Positions 19,406 through 27,507 of a stretch of 64,000 nt of DNA are shown in pieces. The stretch is from contig NZ_SCMK01000021.1 of assembly GCF_005503355.1 (NCBI RefSeq), forward strand, positions 1 to 64,000. Reading direction: 5' to 3'. The DNA is from Sphingomonas sp. 1F27F7B (lineage in GTDB: Bacteria > Pseudomonadota > Alphaproteobacteria > Sphingomonadales > Sphingomonadaceae). The first letter of the stretch is position 1; every line of letters starts with the position of its first letter. Below the pieces are notes generated by a model. It did no database searches and was not told where the DNA came from. It worked only from the letters and a program-made list of their open reading frames with translations. Position numbers and translations under genes: made by a program.

Positions 19406-21640
19406 CTACTTCCGGTTCTTCACGTTGCGATCGAAGAACTCGACCATCTTCTTGAAGGAGAAGCGCGTCTGCGGGATGTTCTCCGCATCCCAGCCATGGT
19501 TGGCGCCGGGCAAGGTGACCAACTCGAACATCTGCTCGCGCTGGACCATCTGCTCGGCCAGCGCCATCGTGTCCGAATAGAGCACCACGGAATCGCGGGT
19601 GCCGTGGATGATCATCAGCGGATCCCGGATCCCCTTGGCCTGGTAGAGCGCCGACTGTGCCTCGTAGCGCGCGGGCATGTCCGGCCCCTCGGGCGGGCCC
19701 ATGATCCACATCTGCGCCGGGAAGGCGTGCCACACATTGGTGGCCGGCGCGCCGGCGATGCCCGCGGCATAGAGGCCGGGCTTCTTCGACAGCGACATGA
19801 CCGTCATCAGCCCGCCATAGCTGGAGCCCCAGATGCCGATGCGCTTCGGATCGGCATGGCCCTGGGCGATCAGATAGCGGACGCCGCTCTCGAGATCGTT
19901 GATGTCGGTCTCGCCATAGCTTTCATATTGCGTCTGGTTGTGCTCGCGCCCCTGCCCCCAGGAGCCGCGGATGTTGACGGTCAGGACGATATAGCCCTGC
20001 GCGACCAGATACTGGTCGAGCCCCCAGGTCGGGTGGGCGCGGCGCCCGCCCCATTGGTTGCGCACCGCGTCCGAATAGACCGAGCCGACGATCACCGGAT
20101 ATTTCTTCGCGGGATCGAAATCGGCGGGGACGCTGACCCGGCCGAGCAGGTTCATCCCGTCGACATGGCTGGGGAACTGGACATAGCTCGTCCTGGCCCA
20201 GTTCTGGCCGTAAAAATCCGGCTGAGGCGACTTGGTGACCTGCGCCGCCTTGCCCGGCTTCGCGGTGTCGATCACATAGAGTTCGGGCGGCGTGTCGTCG
20301 TTGCTGTACCAGTCGGCGATGCGGCTGAAATCGGGCGAATAGACCGGCTCGTGCGTGCCGCCCGCGGGTCCGCTGATCCGCTGGATCTTCCCGCCCGCCA
20401 CCGGCACCCGGTAGAGTTGGCGATCCTGCAGGGCGGACTCGTTGGCGGTGAAATAGAGCTGCCCGTTCTTCGCATCGACTTCGAACGAAGCGATTTCCCA
20501 TTTGCCGCTGGTGATCTGGCGCGGCGCCTGGCCGGCCTTCTTCTGGTGATAGAGCTGGAGCCAGCCGTCGCGATCGGTGAGGATGATCAGCCCGTCGTCG
20601 CCCGGCGCCCAGGCGACTTGCCAGTCGGGGCGCAGATGCTTGGGCTCGCGCAGCTGGTAGAAAGTCTCGCGCGCGCCGGTGGCGGCGTCGTACAGGTAGA
20701 TGGTGTGTTCCTTGGCCTCCATATCGGCGCCGCTGACGAACAGCCGCTTGCCGTCATGCGACAGGCCATAGCCCCAGACATCGTGCTTGGGATCGGGGCG
20801 CTCGAACAGGCGGGACTTGCCCGTGGCGAGATCGACCAGGCCGATGCTGGTCTTGCTGGTCTCCTCGCCCGGAAAGGCGCGGATCACGCGGTTGTTCTGC
20901 AGCTTGCCCTTGGCATCGTAATAGATGTCGCGCTCGGGCATGGCGCGGTCGTCGGCCTGCTGGAAGGCGATCGCCTTGCCGCTGTCGGCCCATTTATAGT
21001 CCTCGATATAGAGCTTGGGGTCGTCGCTGCCGACCAGCCGCGTGGCAGCGGCGCCCTCCCCTGCCGCGGCATCGCGCGCCCAGAGCTGGCCGCCGGCAGC
21101 GACCGGCGATGCGTTCGGCGCGGCTGCGAGAAAGGCGAGCTTGCTCCCGTCCGGCGACACGGCGAGCTTGCGGATGCCGCGCTTGTCGCCCTCGACCTTG
21201 ACGATCTTGCCGTCGGCCTCGCGGATATGGAGTTGGCCGCCCAGGGTGAAGGCGACGCGGCCATGATCGAGGAGCACCGCCTGGGCAATGCCCTTCGCTT
21301 CCGCCTCCGGCTTGCTGTCCTTGCCGAGAAAGGTCAGCCGGGTCTTCTGGCCGGTTCTGGGCGACCAGGCCCAGACGTCGCGAAACGCATAGCCTTGGTC
21401 GTTCCACAGGAACAGCACGGCGCTGCCGTCCGCCGCCCAGCTATAGCCCTGGGGGTCGAGGCCGACGAGGCTCTTGTAGCGATAGAGCTCGTCGATCGAG
21501 AAGCTGGTCCCCGCCACCCTGGCGGTGCTCCGGGCCGGCCCCTGCGCCGCCTGTTGGGCGAGCACGGGCGCCGCGGCGCTCAGCGATGCGATCATGAGGG
21601 CCGCCGACATCGCCCGGACGGAAACGCTGAACTTGATCAT
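19406..21640 (-). CDS. S9 family prolyl oligopeptidase / dipeptidyl peptidase IV-like
   Basis: A 744-residue secreted serine peptidase. The signal peptide (about 1-29, ending VLAQ) is followed by a beta-propeller of about 450 residues (WAADGSAVLFLWNDQ, LAVSPDGSKLAF) and a C-terminal alpha/beta-hydrolase domain. The catalytic triad is visible: serine in IWGSSYGGLMT, aspartate in IHGTRDSVV, histidine in GANHGWD. DPP IV-like members release dipeptides with proline or alanine in second place. The start at 21640 fits the signal peptide; the frame continues upstream into non-coding sequence. It lies 88 bases downstream of the TonB receptor and directly upstream of a DUF885 gene: receptor plus peptidases for oligopeptide use. 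Confidence 0.92.
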   Translation of the reverse strand: MIKFSVSVRAMSAALMIASLSAAAPVLAQQAAQGPARSTARVAGTSFSIDELYRYKSLVGLDPQGYSWAADGSAVLFLWNDQGYAFRDVWAWSPRTGQKTRLTFLGKDSKPEAEAKGIAQAVLLDHGRVAFTLGGQLHIREADGKIVKVEGDKRGIRKLAVSPDGSKLAFLAAAPNASPVAAGGQLWARDAAAGEGAAATRLVGSDDPKLYIEDYKWADSGKAIAFQQADDRAMPERDIYYDAKGKLQNNRVIRAFPGEETSKTSIGLVDLATGKSRLFERPDPKHDVWGYGLSHDGKRLFVSGADMEAKEHTIYLYDAATGARETFYQLREPKHLRPDWQVAWAPGDDGLIILTDRDGWLQLYHQKKAGQAPRQITSGKWEIASFEVDAKNGQLYFTANESALQDRQLYRVPVAGGKIQRISGPAGGTHEPVYSPDFSRIADWYSNDDTPPELYVIDTAKPGKAAQVTKSPQPDFYGQNWARTSYVQFPSHVDGMNLLGRVSVPADFDPAKKYPVIVGSVYSDAVRNQWGGRRAHPTWGLDQYLVAQGYIVLTVNIRGSWGQGREHNQTQYESYGETDINDLESGVRYLIAQGHADPKRIGIWGSSYGGLMTVMSLSKKPGLYAAGIAGAPATNVWHAFPAQMWIMGPPEGPDMPARYEAQSALYQAKGIRDPLMIIHGTRDSVVLYSDTMALAEQMVQREQMFELVTLPGANHGWDAENIPQTRFSFKKMVEFFDRNVKNRK

Positions 21641-21728
21641 CTTCCCAACACCTTCAACCACATCGACGCTTCGGGCCATAGGGCCGGTTGCCGGCGGCGG
21701 GGGCAACCCCGCCGCCGGACCCGGGGCA

Positions 21729-24575
21729 TCAGAACTTCTTGCGGAAGCCGATCGTGAACCGCCGGCCGATCGCGTCATAGGTGTCGCGCTCGTAGAGCTG
21801 GAACGGCGGGTTGTGATCGCCCAGATTGTCGATCGTCCCGTAGATGCTCAGGCTCTTGTCGATGTCGTAGGACGCGCTCAGGTCGAAATAGCTGATCTGG
21901 CCCGTCTCCGGCACCGCGAGCAGCGGCATCGCCCCGCCCGAGGCCTTGGCCGCGGCGATCCGCCCATCCTTCGCCGAACCGATGAACCGGTGGCGCAGCG
22001 AGACCTGAAAGGCATCGGAGACGTCCCAGGTCAGGCGCTGGGTGAAGCGCCATTTCGGGTTGGCGTTGCCGCAGGTGCCGCCGCCGATATAGCCGGCGCA
22101 ATCCACCGCCGCGACGATCGGGCTGCTCTGCACGATGCTGTTGATCAGATAGCTGCCGGCCAGATAATAGCTCAACCGGCCCAGCGAACCGATGTCGTGG
22201 CGATAGTCGAGGCGGAAATCGACGCCCGAGGTCTTCATCGAGGCGATGTTCGCGTTGAGCAGCGGCACGTCATAGAGCTGCCCGTCCGACGAGCGGTGGT
22301 TGAGCGGCTGGCAGAAGATGTTGCTCATCGACAGATTGGCGCGGCAGGCAGTGATCACCGACTGGAGGCCGCCGCCGAACGCCGCGATCGCGCCGTCGAT
22401 CTTGATGTTGTAGTAATCGACGGTGAGCTGGAGGTTCGGCACGAACTCCGGACGGAAAACCGCGCCGAGCGACCAAGTGTCCGACGTCTCCTCCTTCAGG
22501 CTGGGATTGCCGCCGGTGATCGCGCGGATCTGGACATTCTCCTGCTGGAACACGTCGATCACGCTCGCCGGCACGCCCAGCGAACTGACGCAGAAGGCAC
22601 GCTCGGCCGCGGTACGATTGGCGCCGGTCGCGTTGCAGAAGTCGGTCGCCTGCGGCGCGGTGTTGGTCGCCCCCGAATAGAGCTCGATCACGTTCGGCGC
22701 ACGCACCGCCCGCTGATAGAGGCCGCGGATCTTGAAGCTCTTCACCGGCGAGAACTCGCCACCCGCCTTCCACGACGTCACGCCGCCTGCGGTCGAATAG
22801 TCCGAATAGCGGATGCCGCCCTCGAACGCGAGCAGGTGGACGAAGGGCAGGTCGGCCAGGATCGGCACGACGAGCTCGCCATAGACTTCCTTGACGTCGA
22901 AGCTGCCGCCGGTCGCCTGGATGCCCGCCGAGCGCGAGAGCGCCTTGCCCTGGATATAGAGCTGGTCGGGCGTGAAGGTGGAGCTTTCCTTGCGATATTC
23001 GGCGCCCACCGAGATGCCGACATTGCCCGCCGGCAGCTTGAACAGCGTGCCGGTGATGCTGGCGCCGGCCTGTTTCTGGTCGACGACGGTGATGTTGGTC
23101 AGGTTGGTGTAGATATAGTCGATCATCGGCTTGGTCATCGACATCAGCCCGAACGGGTTGATCGTGACGCAGCGCGGATCGGCCACCTTGCACGCATAGG
23201 GATTGCTCGGATTGGTCAGGAACGCATTGGCGAAATTGTCGATCAGCACGCCGCCGCCCTGGACCTCGGTGATCCGGACATGGCCCTGATTGTAGAAGGC
23301 CTCCCAGTTCAGCTTGTCGGTCAGCGCGCCCTTCAGCCCGACGACGAAGCGCGAGAATTCGCGGGTCTGATCGTCGGTGCGCGAGCCGAAGTCGAGCAGG
23401 CGGCGATTGATGTTGAGCGAAACCAGATTGTCGCCGTCGCCGTCGAGATTGGTGCGCAGGAACTCGCGCAGCGATGAGGACAGATAGGGATTGCGCAGGT
23501 CGAACTGGAAATTCGGCAGGAAGCCCGAACTGCTCATCGGCACCGCGCCCAGCGTCGAGTTGATCTCGCTGCGGACGTAATTGCCCTCCCAGAAGGCCGT
23601 GACATTGTCGGTCACGTCGTAATGGCCGGTGATCGCCCCCGACCAGCGCTTCATTGGCATCTGGAGGTTGGTATAGGGACGATCGTTGAAGCCGTCGCTG
23701 GTCTTGTAGGCGCGCCAGCCCTCGGGCGCGAAGAAGATGCCGGCGGTGCCGATCGTGTTGCCGAACTGGTCGAGCTTGCCGACCAGCGCCGGGGTGAAGA
23801 TCGTGCCCTGCGGGGTGACGCCGTTGCCGCCGGGGACGAGCACGCCCTTCCCGTTCTGCACAGCATCGACCAGGTAGAGCGTGGCATGGTCGCGCGCGGC
23901 GCCCTTCACCATCGAACGGTCGTAATAGCTGCCGTTGAAGACGATATTGCCGCGGCCATCGCCGAAATTGCCGCCGACGGTGAAGTCGATATTGTAGCGC
24001 TGGGCATCGCCGCGGTCGCTGATGCCGTACTGGCCGTTGACTTCGAGGCCCTGGAAATTGGTCTTGGTGACGAAGTTGACCACGCCGGCCATCGCGTCCG
24101 AGCCATAGACCGCCGAGGCGCCGCCGGTGACGACTTCGACCCGCTCGATCAGCGAGGGCGGGATCATGTTGATGTCGACCACGCCGTCCTGGCTCGCGCC
24201 GACGATGCGGCGGCCGTTCTGTAGCACCAGCGTGCGCGCCGCGCCGAGATTGCGCAGGTTGACCGTGGCCGAGCCGTTGCCCGCATTCGACTGGGCGCCC
24301 GCGCCGGCGACTGCCTGGGGCAGCGCGTTGAGCAGCTGCTCGGTCTCGGCGGTGCCGGTCTGGCGGATTTCCTCGCTGCCGATCACGTTGACGGGGCTGT
24401 TCGAATCGACGTCCGGACGCGGGATGCGCGAACCGGTGACGACGATCGCCTCGCCTTCCTGGGCTTCCGGCTCGGCGGTCTGCGCCATCGCGGTGCCCAT
24501 CATCATCATCGTGGCGAGCAGCGCGGAACCGCCCCGCAACCCCGCCCGCATCACCGCAACCCGCTTACTGCCCAT
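21729..24575 (-). CDS. TonB-dependent receptor of the peptide locus
   Basis: A 948-residue outer-membrane receptor. Signal peptide about 1-32 (ending AMAQ), then a TonB box-like EAIVVTGSRI, plug domain (LLNALPQAVAG, NLRNLGAARTLVLQNGRRI, GGASAVYGSDAMAGVVNF) and a 22-strand barrel region ending in RRFTIGFRKKF with the terminal phenylalanine needed for BAM assembly. A GGGGAGA ribosome-binding site lies seven bases before the ATG at 24575. It is the first gene of the minus-strand peptide locus, so it probably imports oligopeptides for the peptidases behind it. That substrate is inferred from neighbours only. No STN domain is present. Confidence 0.93.
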   Translation of the reverse strand: MGSKRVAVMRAGLRGGSALLATMMMMGTAMAQTAEPEAQEGEAIVVTGSRIPRPDVDSNSPVNVIGSEEIRQTGTAETEQLLNALPQAVAGAGAQSNAGNGSATVNLRNLGAARTLVLQNGRRIVGASQDGVVDINMIPPSLIERVEVVTGGASAVYGSDAMAGVVNFVTKTNFQGLEVNGQYGISDRGDAQRYNIDFTVGGNFGDGRGNIVFNGSYYDRSMVKGAARDHATLYLVDAVQNGKGVLVPGGNGVTPQGTIFTPALVGKLDQFGNTIGTAGIFFAPEGWRAYKTSDGFNDRPYTNLQMPMKRWSGAITGHYDVTDNVTAFWEGNYVRSEINSTLGAVPMSSSGFLPNFQFDLRNPYLSSSLREFLRTNLDGDGDNLVSLNINRRLLDFGSRTDDQTREFSRFVVGLKGALTDKLNWEAFYNQGHVRITEVQGGGVLIDNFANAFLTNPSNPYACKVADPRCVTINPFGLMSMTKPMIDYIYTNLTNITVVDQKQAGASITGTLFKLPAGNVGISVGAEYRKESSTFTPDQLYIQGKALSRSAGIQATGGSFDVKEVYGELVVPILADLPFVHLLAFEGGIRYSDYSTAGGVTSWKAGGEFSPVKSFKIRGLYQRAVRAPNVIELYSGATNTAPQATDFCNATGANRTAAERAFCVSSLGVPASVIDVFQQENVQIRAITGGNPSLKEETSDTWSLGAVFRPEFVPNLQLTVDYYNIKIDGAIAAFGGGLQSVITACRANLSMSNIFCQPLNHRSSDGQLYDVPLLNANIASMKTSGVDFRLDYRHDIGSLGRLSYYLAGSYLINSIVQSSPIVAAVDCAGYIGGGTCGNANPKWRFTQRLTWDVSDAFQVSLRHRFIGSAKDGRIAAAKASGGAMPLLAVPETGQISYFDLSASYDIDKSLSIYGTIDNLGDHNPPFQLYERDTYDAIGRRFTIGFRKKF

Positions 24576-25277
24576 GTCCGTGTCTCCCCGAATGGATACG
24601 CCCACCTGCCTCGCTCCGCTCCGGCGTCGCTGGTTGCGCCATTTCCGTGAACAAGTGCGTGATTTTGAGCATATTAGGAACAAGGGGTCAATTCGGAGTA
24701 ACGAAAAAATGTGAAAAATGTCGCTTTCCGGTAACAAAGCTGCCGGGAAACCCGCGATTGCGCACGGTTTTTTCTGTGCCGTGCGCTCGGCCGGGCCTGG
24801 TCGGAGGTACGTGGCAAACCCTCCCGCAACCACCTGGCAAGGGCCGAGGATGGGCGGATTTCCGGCGATTCGCACCGTTTCGGATTGGTCTGGAGCACCC
24901 CGCATGCCTTCGAGATAACACCGATTCGGTGCATCTTGACCAGTGCCGCCCCAACGCCCATCGTATTACAAATCATATGTTTCTGGTTTTATTTTGCGGA
25001 AGCGCATCGCCAGCGCGATACGGAACCGGCCACGACGGGAGAGATCGACATGCTCACTGGCTCGAGGACTCACATACGCCATCGTCATTCCCTATCCTCC
25101 TCTCGTCATCCCTGCGAAGGCGGGGATCCAGGGCCGAGGGCAAGGACCGCGGGGCTCACCTTGCCGTGGCCGGCTCGCCCCGCGCGCGATTGCTTCGATC
25201 GTCCCTGGCCAGCCTGGATCCCCGCCTGTGCGAGGATGACGGAAGTGATCTCCAGAGCGTGCATCGCTTCCCTATCC
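24576..25277. promoter_or_regulatory. 702-base divergent gap: promoters plus a REP-like doublet
   Basis: No gene is supported here. The left part (to about 24720) is AT-richer than its surroundings and should carry the promoter of the TonB receptor on the minus strand. The middle holds ATCATATGTTTCTGGTTTTATTTTG near 24974, a plausible plus-strand promoter zone for the DUF885 gene. The right third (25102-25245) is a pair of REP-like units. Open frames crossing the gap read into these repeats and have no family sequence. Confidence 0.6.
25102..25245. repeat. REP-like inverted doublet, left of the third DUF885 gene
   Basis: One unit at 25102-25133 (core CGTCATCCCTGCGAAGG then CGGGGATCCAGGG) and a second in reverse orientation at 25213-25245 (CCTGGATCCCCGCC...GAGGATGACGG), separated by about 80 bases. 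Each unit carries GGGGATCCAGG and is a small hairpin itself. It is the same element as the doublet at 27065-27150. Such units are common intergenic repeats in sphingomonads; a RAYT-type transposase elsewhere could mobilise them. Confidence 0.8.
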
Positions 25278-26978
25278 ATGGCGCATTTATCCAGGGGATT
25301 GGCGATCGCGATGCTCCTGGCCGGGAGCGCCCTGCCGGCGGCATTCGGCGTCGCGCCGGCAACCGCGCAGCCGGCGGCCAACCAGCCCGAGGGCCCGCCC
25401 CAGGGCGCGCGCGGCCATGCCGATCTGGCCACGCTGTTCACTGCCTTCGATGCCTGGCGCACGCCGCCCGCGGTCGATGGCGTGGTCGACTACAGCCCCG
25501 CCGCGGTTGACCGGCGCCGCGCCGAGCTGCGCGGCTTCCAGGCGCAGCTCCCGGATTTCGCGGTGGCGCGCTGGGATCGCCACCAGCAGGTCGATTATCT
25601 CGCCGTGCGCGCGCAGATGGACCTGGAGGATTTCAACCTGAACATCCTGAAGCCCTGGGCGCGCGATCCGGGCATGTATGTCGATGAGTTACAGCGGCTG
25701 GCCTATACCGATCTGCCGCTGAAGGCCGACGCGCTGGCCCGCTTCCGCGCCCGGTTGAAGGCGATCCCCGCCTATCTGGCCCAGGCGCGGGTCAACCTCG
25801 ATTCAGTGGCGGCCGACTATGCCGATCTCACGCTCCACAGCCTCTCCCACGGCGACGGCGTGGGCCATGGCATGCCGTATCGCGCCGTGGAGCCGGAGGG
25901 GCTGATCGGCTGGTTCGCCGATCTGCACGGCCGCGCGCAGAAGCAGCAGCCCGATCTGCTGGCGGACATCAAGGCGGCGGAAGGCGCGATCCGCGGCTTT
26001 CGCGACTGGCTCGCCGCGGCGCGCCCGGCGATGACCGCCCGTGCCGGAGTCGGCAAGCCGGCCTATGACTGGTTCCTCGCCAATGTCCGGCTGATGCCCT
26101 ATACTTCGGACGAAGTGGTGACGCTGGCCGAGCGCGAGCTCACGCGCTTCTGGGCCGACTATGCCACCGAGCGGCACCGCAACCGCAAGCTCCCCGAACT
26201 GCAGCTGCCCAGGTCCGCCGCGGAATATGAGGCGCAGCTCGCCGGCACCGACGCCAAGATCCGCAAATGGCTGAAGGACGAGGCGATCATCACCATCCCG
26301 GACTATATTCCGGGCAGCTATCGGGAAGTCGGCTTCAACGCGCCCTGGATCGTGCGCCCCACCGGGCCGATGTTCTGGGAGCAGATCCAGTTCCGCGACG
26401 CCTCGCCGGACCATCTCCACGCCACCTTCCCCGGCCATCGCTTCGACGGGATGACCGCCAGGCGCGTCACTGATCCGATCCGCAGCCGAGTGAGCGACAG
26501 CGGGCGCACCGAAGGCTGGGGCTTCTATCTCGAGGAGACTGCGCTCCAGCTCGGCCTGTTCGACGACCGGCCCCGCACGCGCGAGCTGATCTACATCTTC
26601 GGCCTGTTCCGCGCCGCGCGCACGATCGGCGACGTGAAGATGCAGCGCAACGAAATGACCGTCGGCGAGACGATGCGGTTCTGGAAGCAATGGACGCCCT
26701 GGCTGGACGACAATGTCGCGCGCACCGATGCCGGCATCTATATCCGCCGGCCGCCGGGCTATGGCATGACCTACACGATCGGCGCGATACAGCTCCAGAA
26801 GCTGCTGGTCGATCGCCGCCGCCAGCTCGGCGATGCCTTCGCGATCCGCGACTATCACGATTATCTGATGAACACCGGCCGCCTGCCGGTATCGCTGCTG
26901 CGCTACGACCTTACCGGCCAGGACGACGAGATCCGCGGGTTCTGGCGGCATGTCCCGTTGTCGGAAGTGCTGCGCTGA
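25278..26978 (+). CDS. DUF885 family secreted putative metallopeptidase (third of three)
   Basis: A 566-residue DUF885 protein. The start at 25278 gives a clean signal peptide (MAHLSRGLAIAMLLAGSAL, cleavage near ATAQ); an ATG at 25236 lies inside the REP unit and is rejected. Where the other two DUF885 proteins have HE-x-x-PGH, this one reads HATFPGHRF, so the glutamate is replaced by alanine. If that glutamate is catalytic, activity may be lost or altered. Later conserved parts remain (EGWGFYLEETALQLG, YGMTYTIGAIQLQKL). It is divergent from the peptide locus and flanked on both sides by REP-like doublets. A peptide-related function is inferred. Confidence 0.8.
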   Translation: MAHLSRGLAIAMLLAGSALPAAFGVAPATAQPAANQPEGPPQGARGHADLATLFTAFDAWRTPPAVDGVVDYSPAAVDRRRAELRGFQAQLPDFAVARWDRHQQVDYLAVRAQMDLEDFNLNILKPWARDPGMYVDELQRLAYTDLPLKADALARFRARLKAIPAYLAQARVNLDSVAADYADLTLHSLSHGDGVGHGMPYRAVEPEGLIGWFADLHGRAQKQQPDLLADIKAAEGAIRGFRDWLAAARPAMTARAGVGKPAYDWFLANVRLMPYTSDEVVTLAERELTRFWADYATERHRNRKLPELQLPRSAAEYEAQLAGTDAKIRKWLKDEAIITIPDYIPGSYREVGFNAPWIVRPTGPMFWEQIQFRDASPDHLHATFPGHRFDGMTARRVTDPIRSRVSDSGRTEGWGFYLEETALQLGLFDDRPRTRELIYIFGLFRAARTIGDVKMQRNEMTVGETMRFWKQWTPWLDDNVARTDAGIYIRRPPGYGMTYTIGAIQLQKLLVDRRRQLGDAFAIRDYHDYLMNTGRLPVSLLRYDLTGQDDEIRGFWRHVPLSEVLR

Positions 26979-27064
26979 TCGCCCCCGCCTCCTACCGTCC
27001 CCAACCGCTCGGCCATGATGCCATCGGGCGTCACGACCCGGGGCTAGGACTCGTTCAGCAAACC

Positions 27065-27150
27065 TTGTCATCCCCGCGCAGGCGGGGACCCAGGGTTTCT
27101 CTGCCGTATCGCCCGTGACCCTGGATCCCCGCCTGCGCGGGGATGACGAG
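27065..27150. repeat. REP-like inverted doublet, right of the third DUF885 gene
   Basis: Unit one at about 27065-27095 (TTGTCATCCCCGCGCAGG then CGGGGACCCAGGG) and unit two inverted at 27118-27150 (ACCCTGGATCCCCGCCTG then CGCGGGGATGACGAG). Each folds into a hairpin with 7-bp arms, TCCCCGC and GCGGGGA. The two units can also pair with each other into a long stem, which may end transcription of the DUF885 gene. It is the same family as 25102-25245. Confidence 0.8.
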
Positions 27151-27376
27151 AGGTGGATGGCAGGGAAGGCGAGAGAGATGCTTGTCCGGGCGGGACAATC
27201 GCCGAACAAGGCCCGGGTGACGGTGGAATTCCGGGCAATGGGTGACGCTCAATTCCAAATGGCGATCCGGCCCGGCGCGTTGCACGCTTCCGGGCCGTCG
27301 CGCCGCGTTGCCGCTCGGAGACGCGCGCGATACCCGCCGGTTTCCGAGACCCAGCCCCCTGTCGGCAATCTAATTT

Positions 27377-27392
27377 GATCATTGACATGATC
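27377..27392. promoter_or_regulatory. GATCA-TTGACA-TGATC inverted repeat, candidate promoter/operator
   Basis: The arms GATCA (27377-27381) and TGATC (27388-27392) flank TTGACA, a perfect -35 hexamer. A weak -10 (GATTGA at 27405) follows after 17 bases. A site overlapping the -35 would suit a repressor or activator controlling the TonB receptor that starts at 27508, and perhaps the rhamnoside operon behind it. Inferred from sequence only. Confidence 0.4.
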
Positions 27393-27507
27393 GAAAAAGA
27401 TCGAGATTGAATGATTGTGGAAAATCGCCCGAGTGGGTGATTCCATCCCGTGAACGGCAATGACCCCGCGGGAAACGAGAGTCCGAAGGACCAATTGGGG
27501 AGGGAAT

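Larger units (their letters stand above)
26979..27507. promoter_or_regulatory. 529-base gap: REP-like doublet and TonB receptor promoter region
   Basis: No gene is supported. The left part contains a REP-like doublet (27065-27150). The right part (27370-27430) is AT-rich and holds the inverted repeat and TTGACA element described separately. A strong ribosome-binding site (GGGGAGGGAA, 27497-27506) ends the gap just before the next receptor gene. Confidence 0.55.

Noticed and set aside
25080..25250. Repeats and hairpins at 25.1 and 27.1 kb considered as a CRISPR array or transposon ends
   Set aside because: Only two units per site in inverted orientation, no regular spacers, no transposase and no target-site duplication were seen. 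REP-like doublets explain them better.
24885..25277. An upstream extension of the third DUF885 protein to 24885 or 25236
   Set aside because: The added residues are translated from the REP units and promoter region; the start at 25278 gives a clean signal peptide directly.
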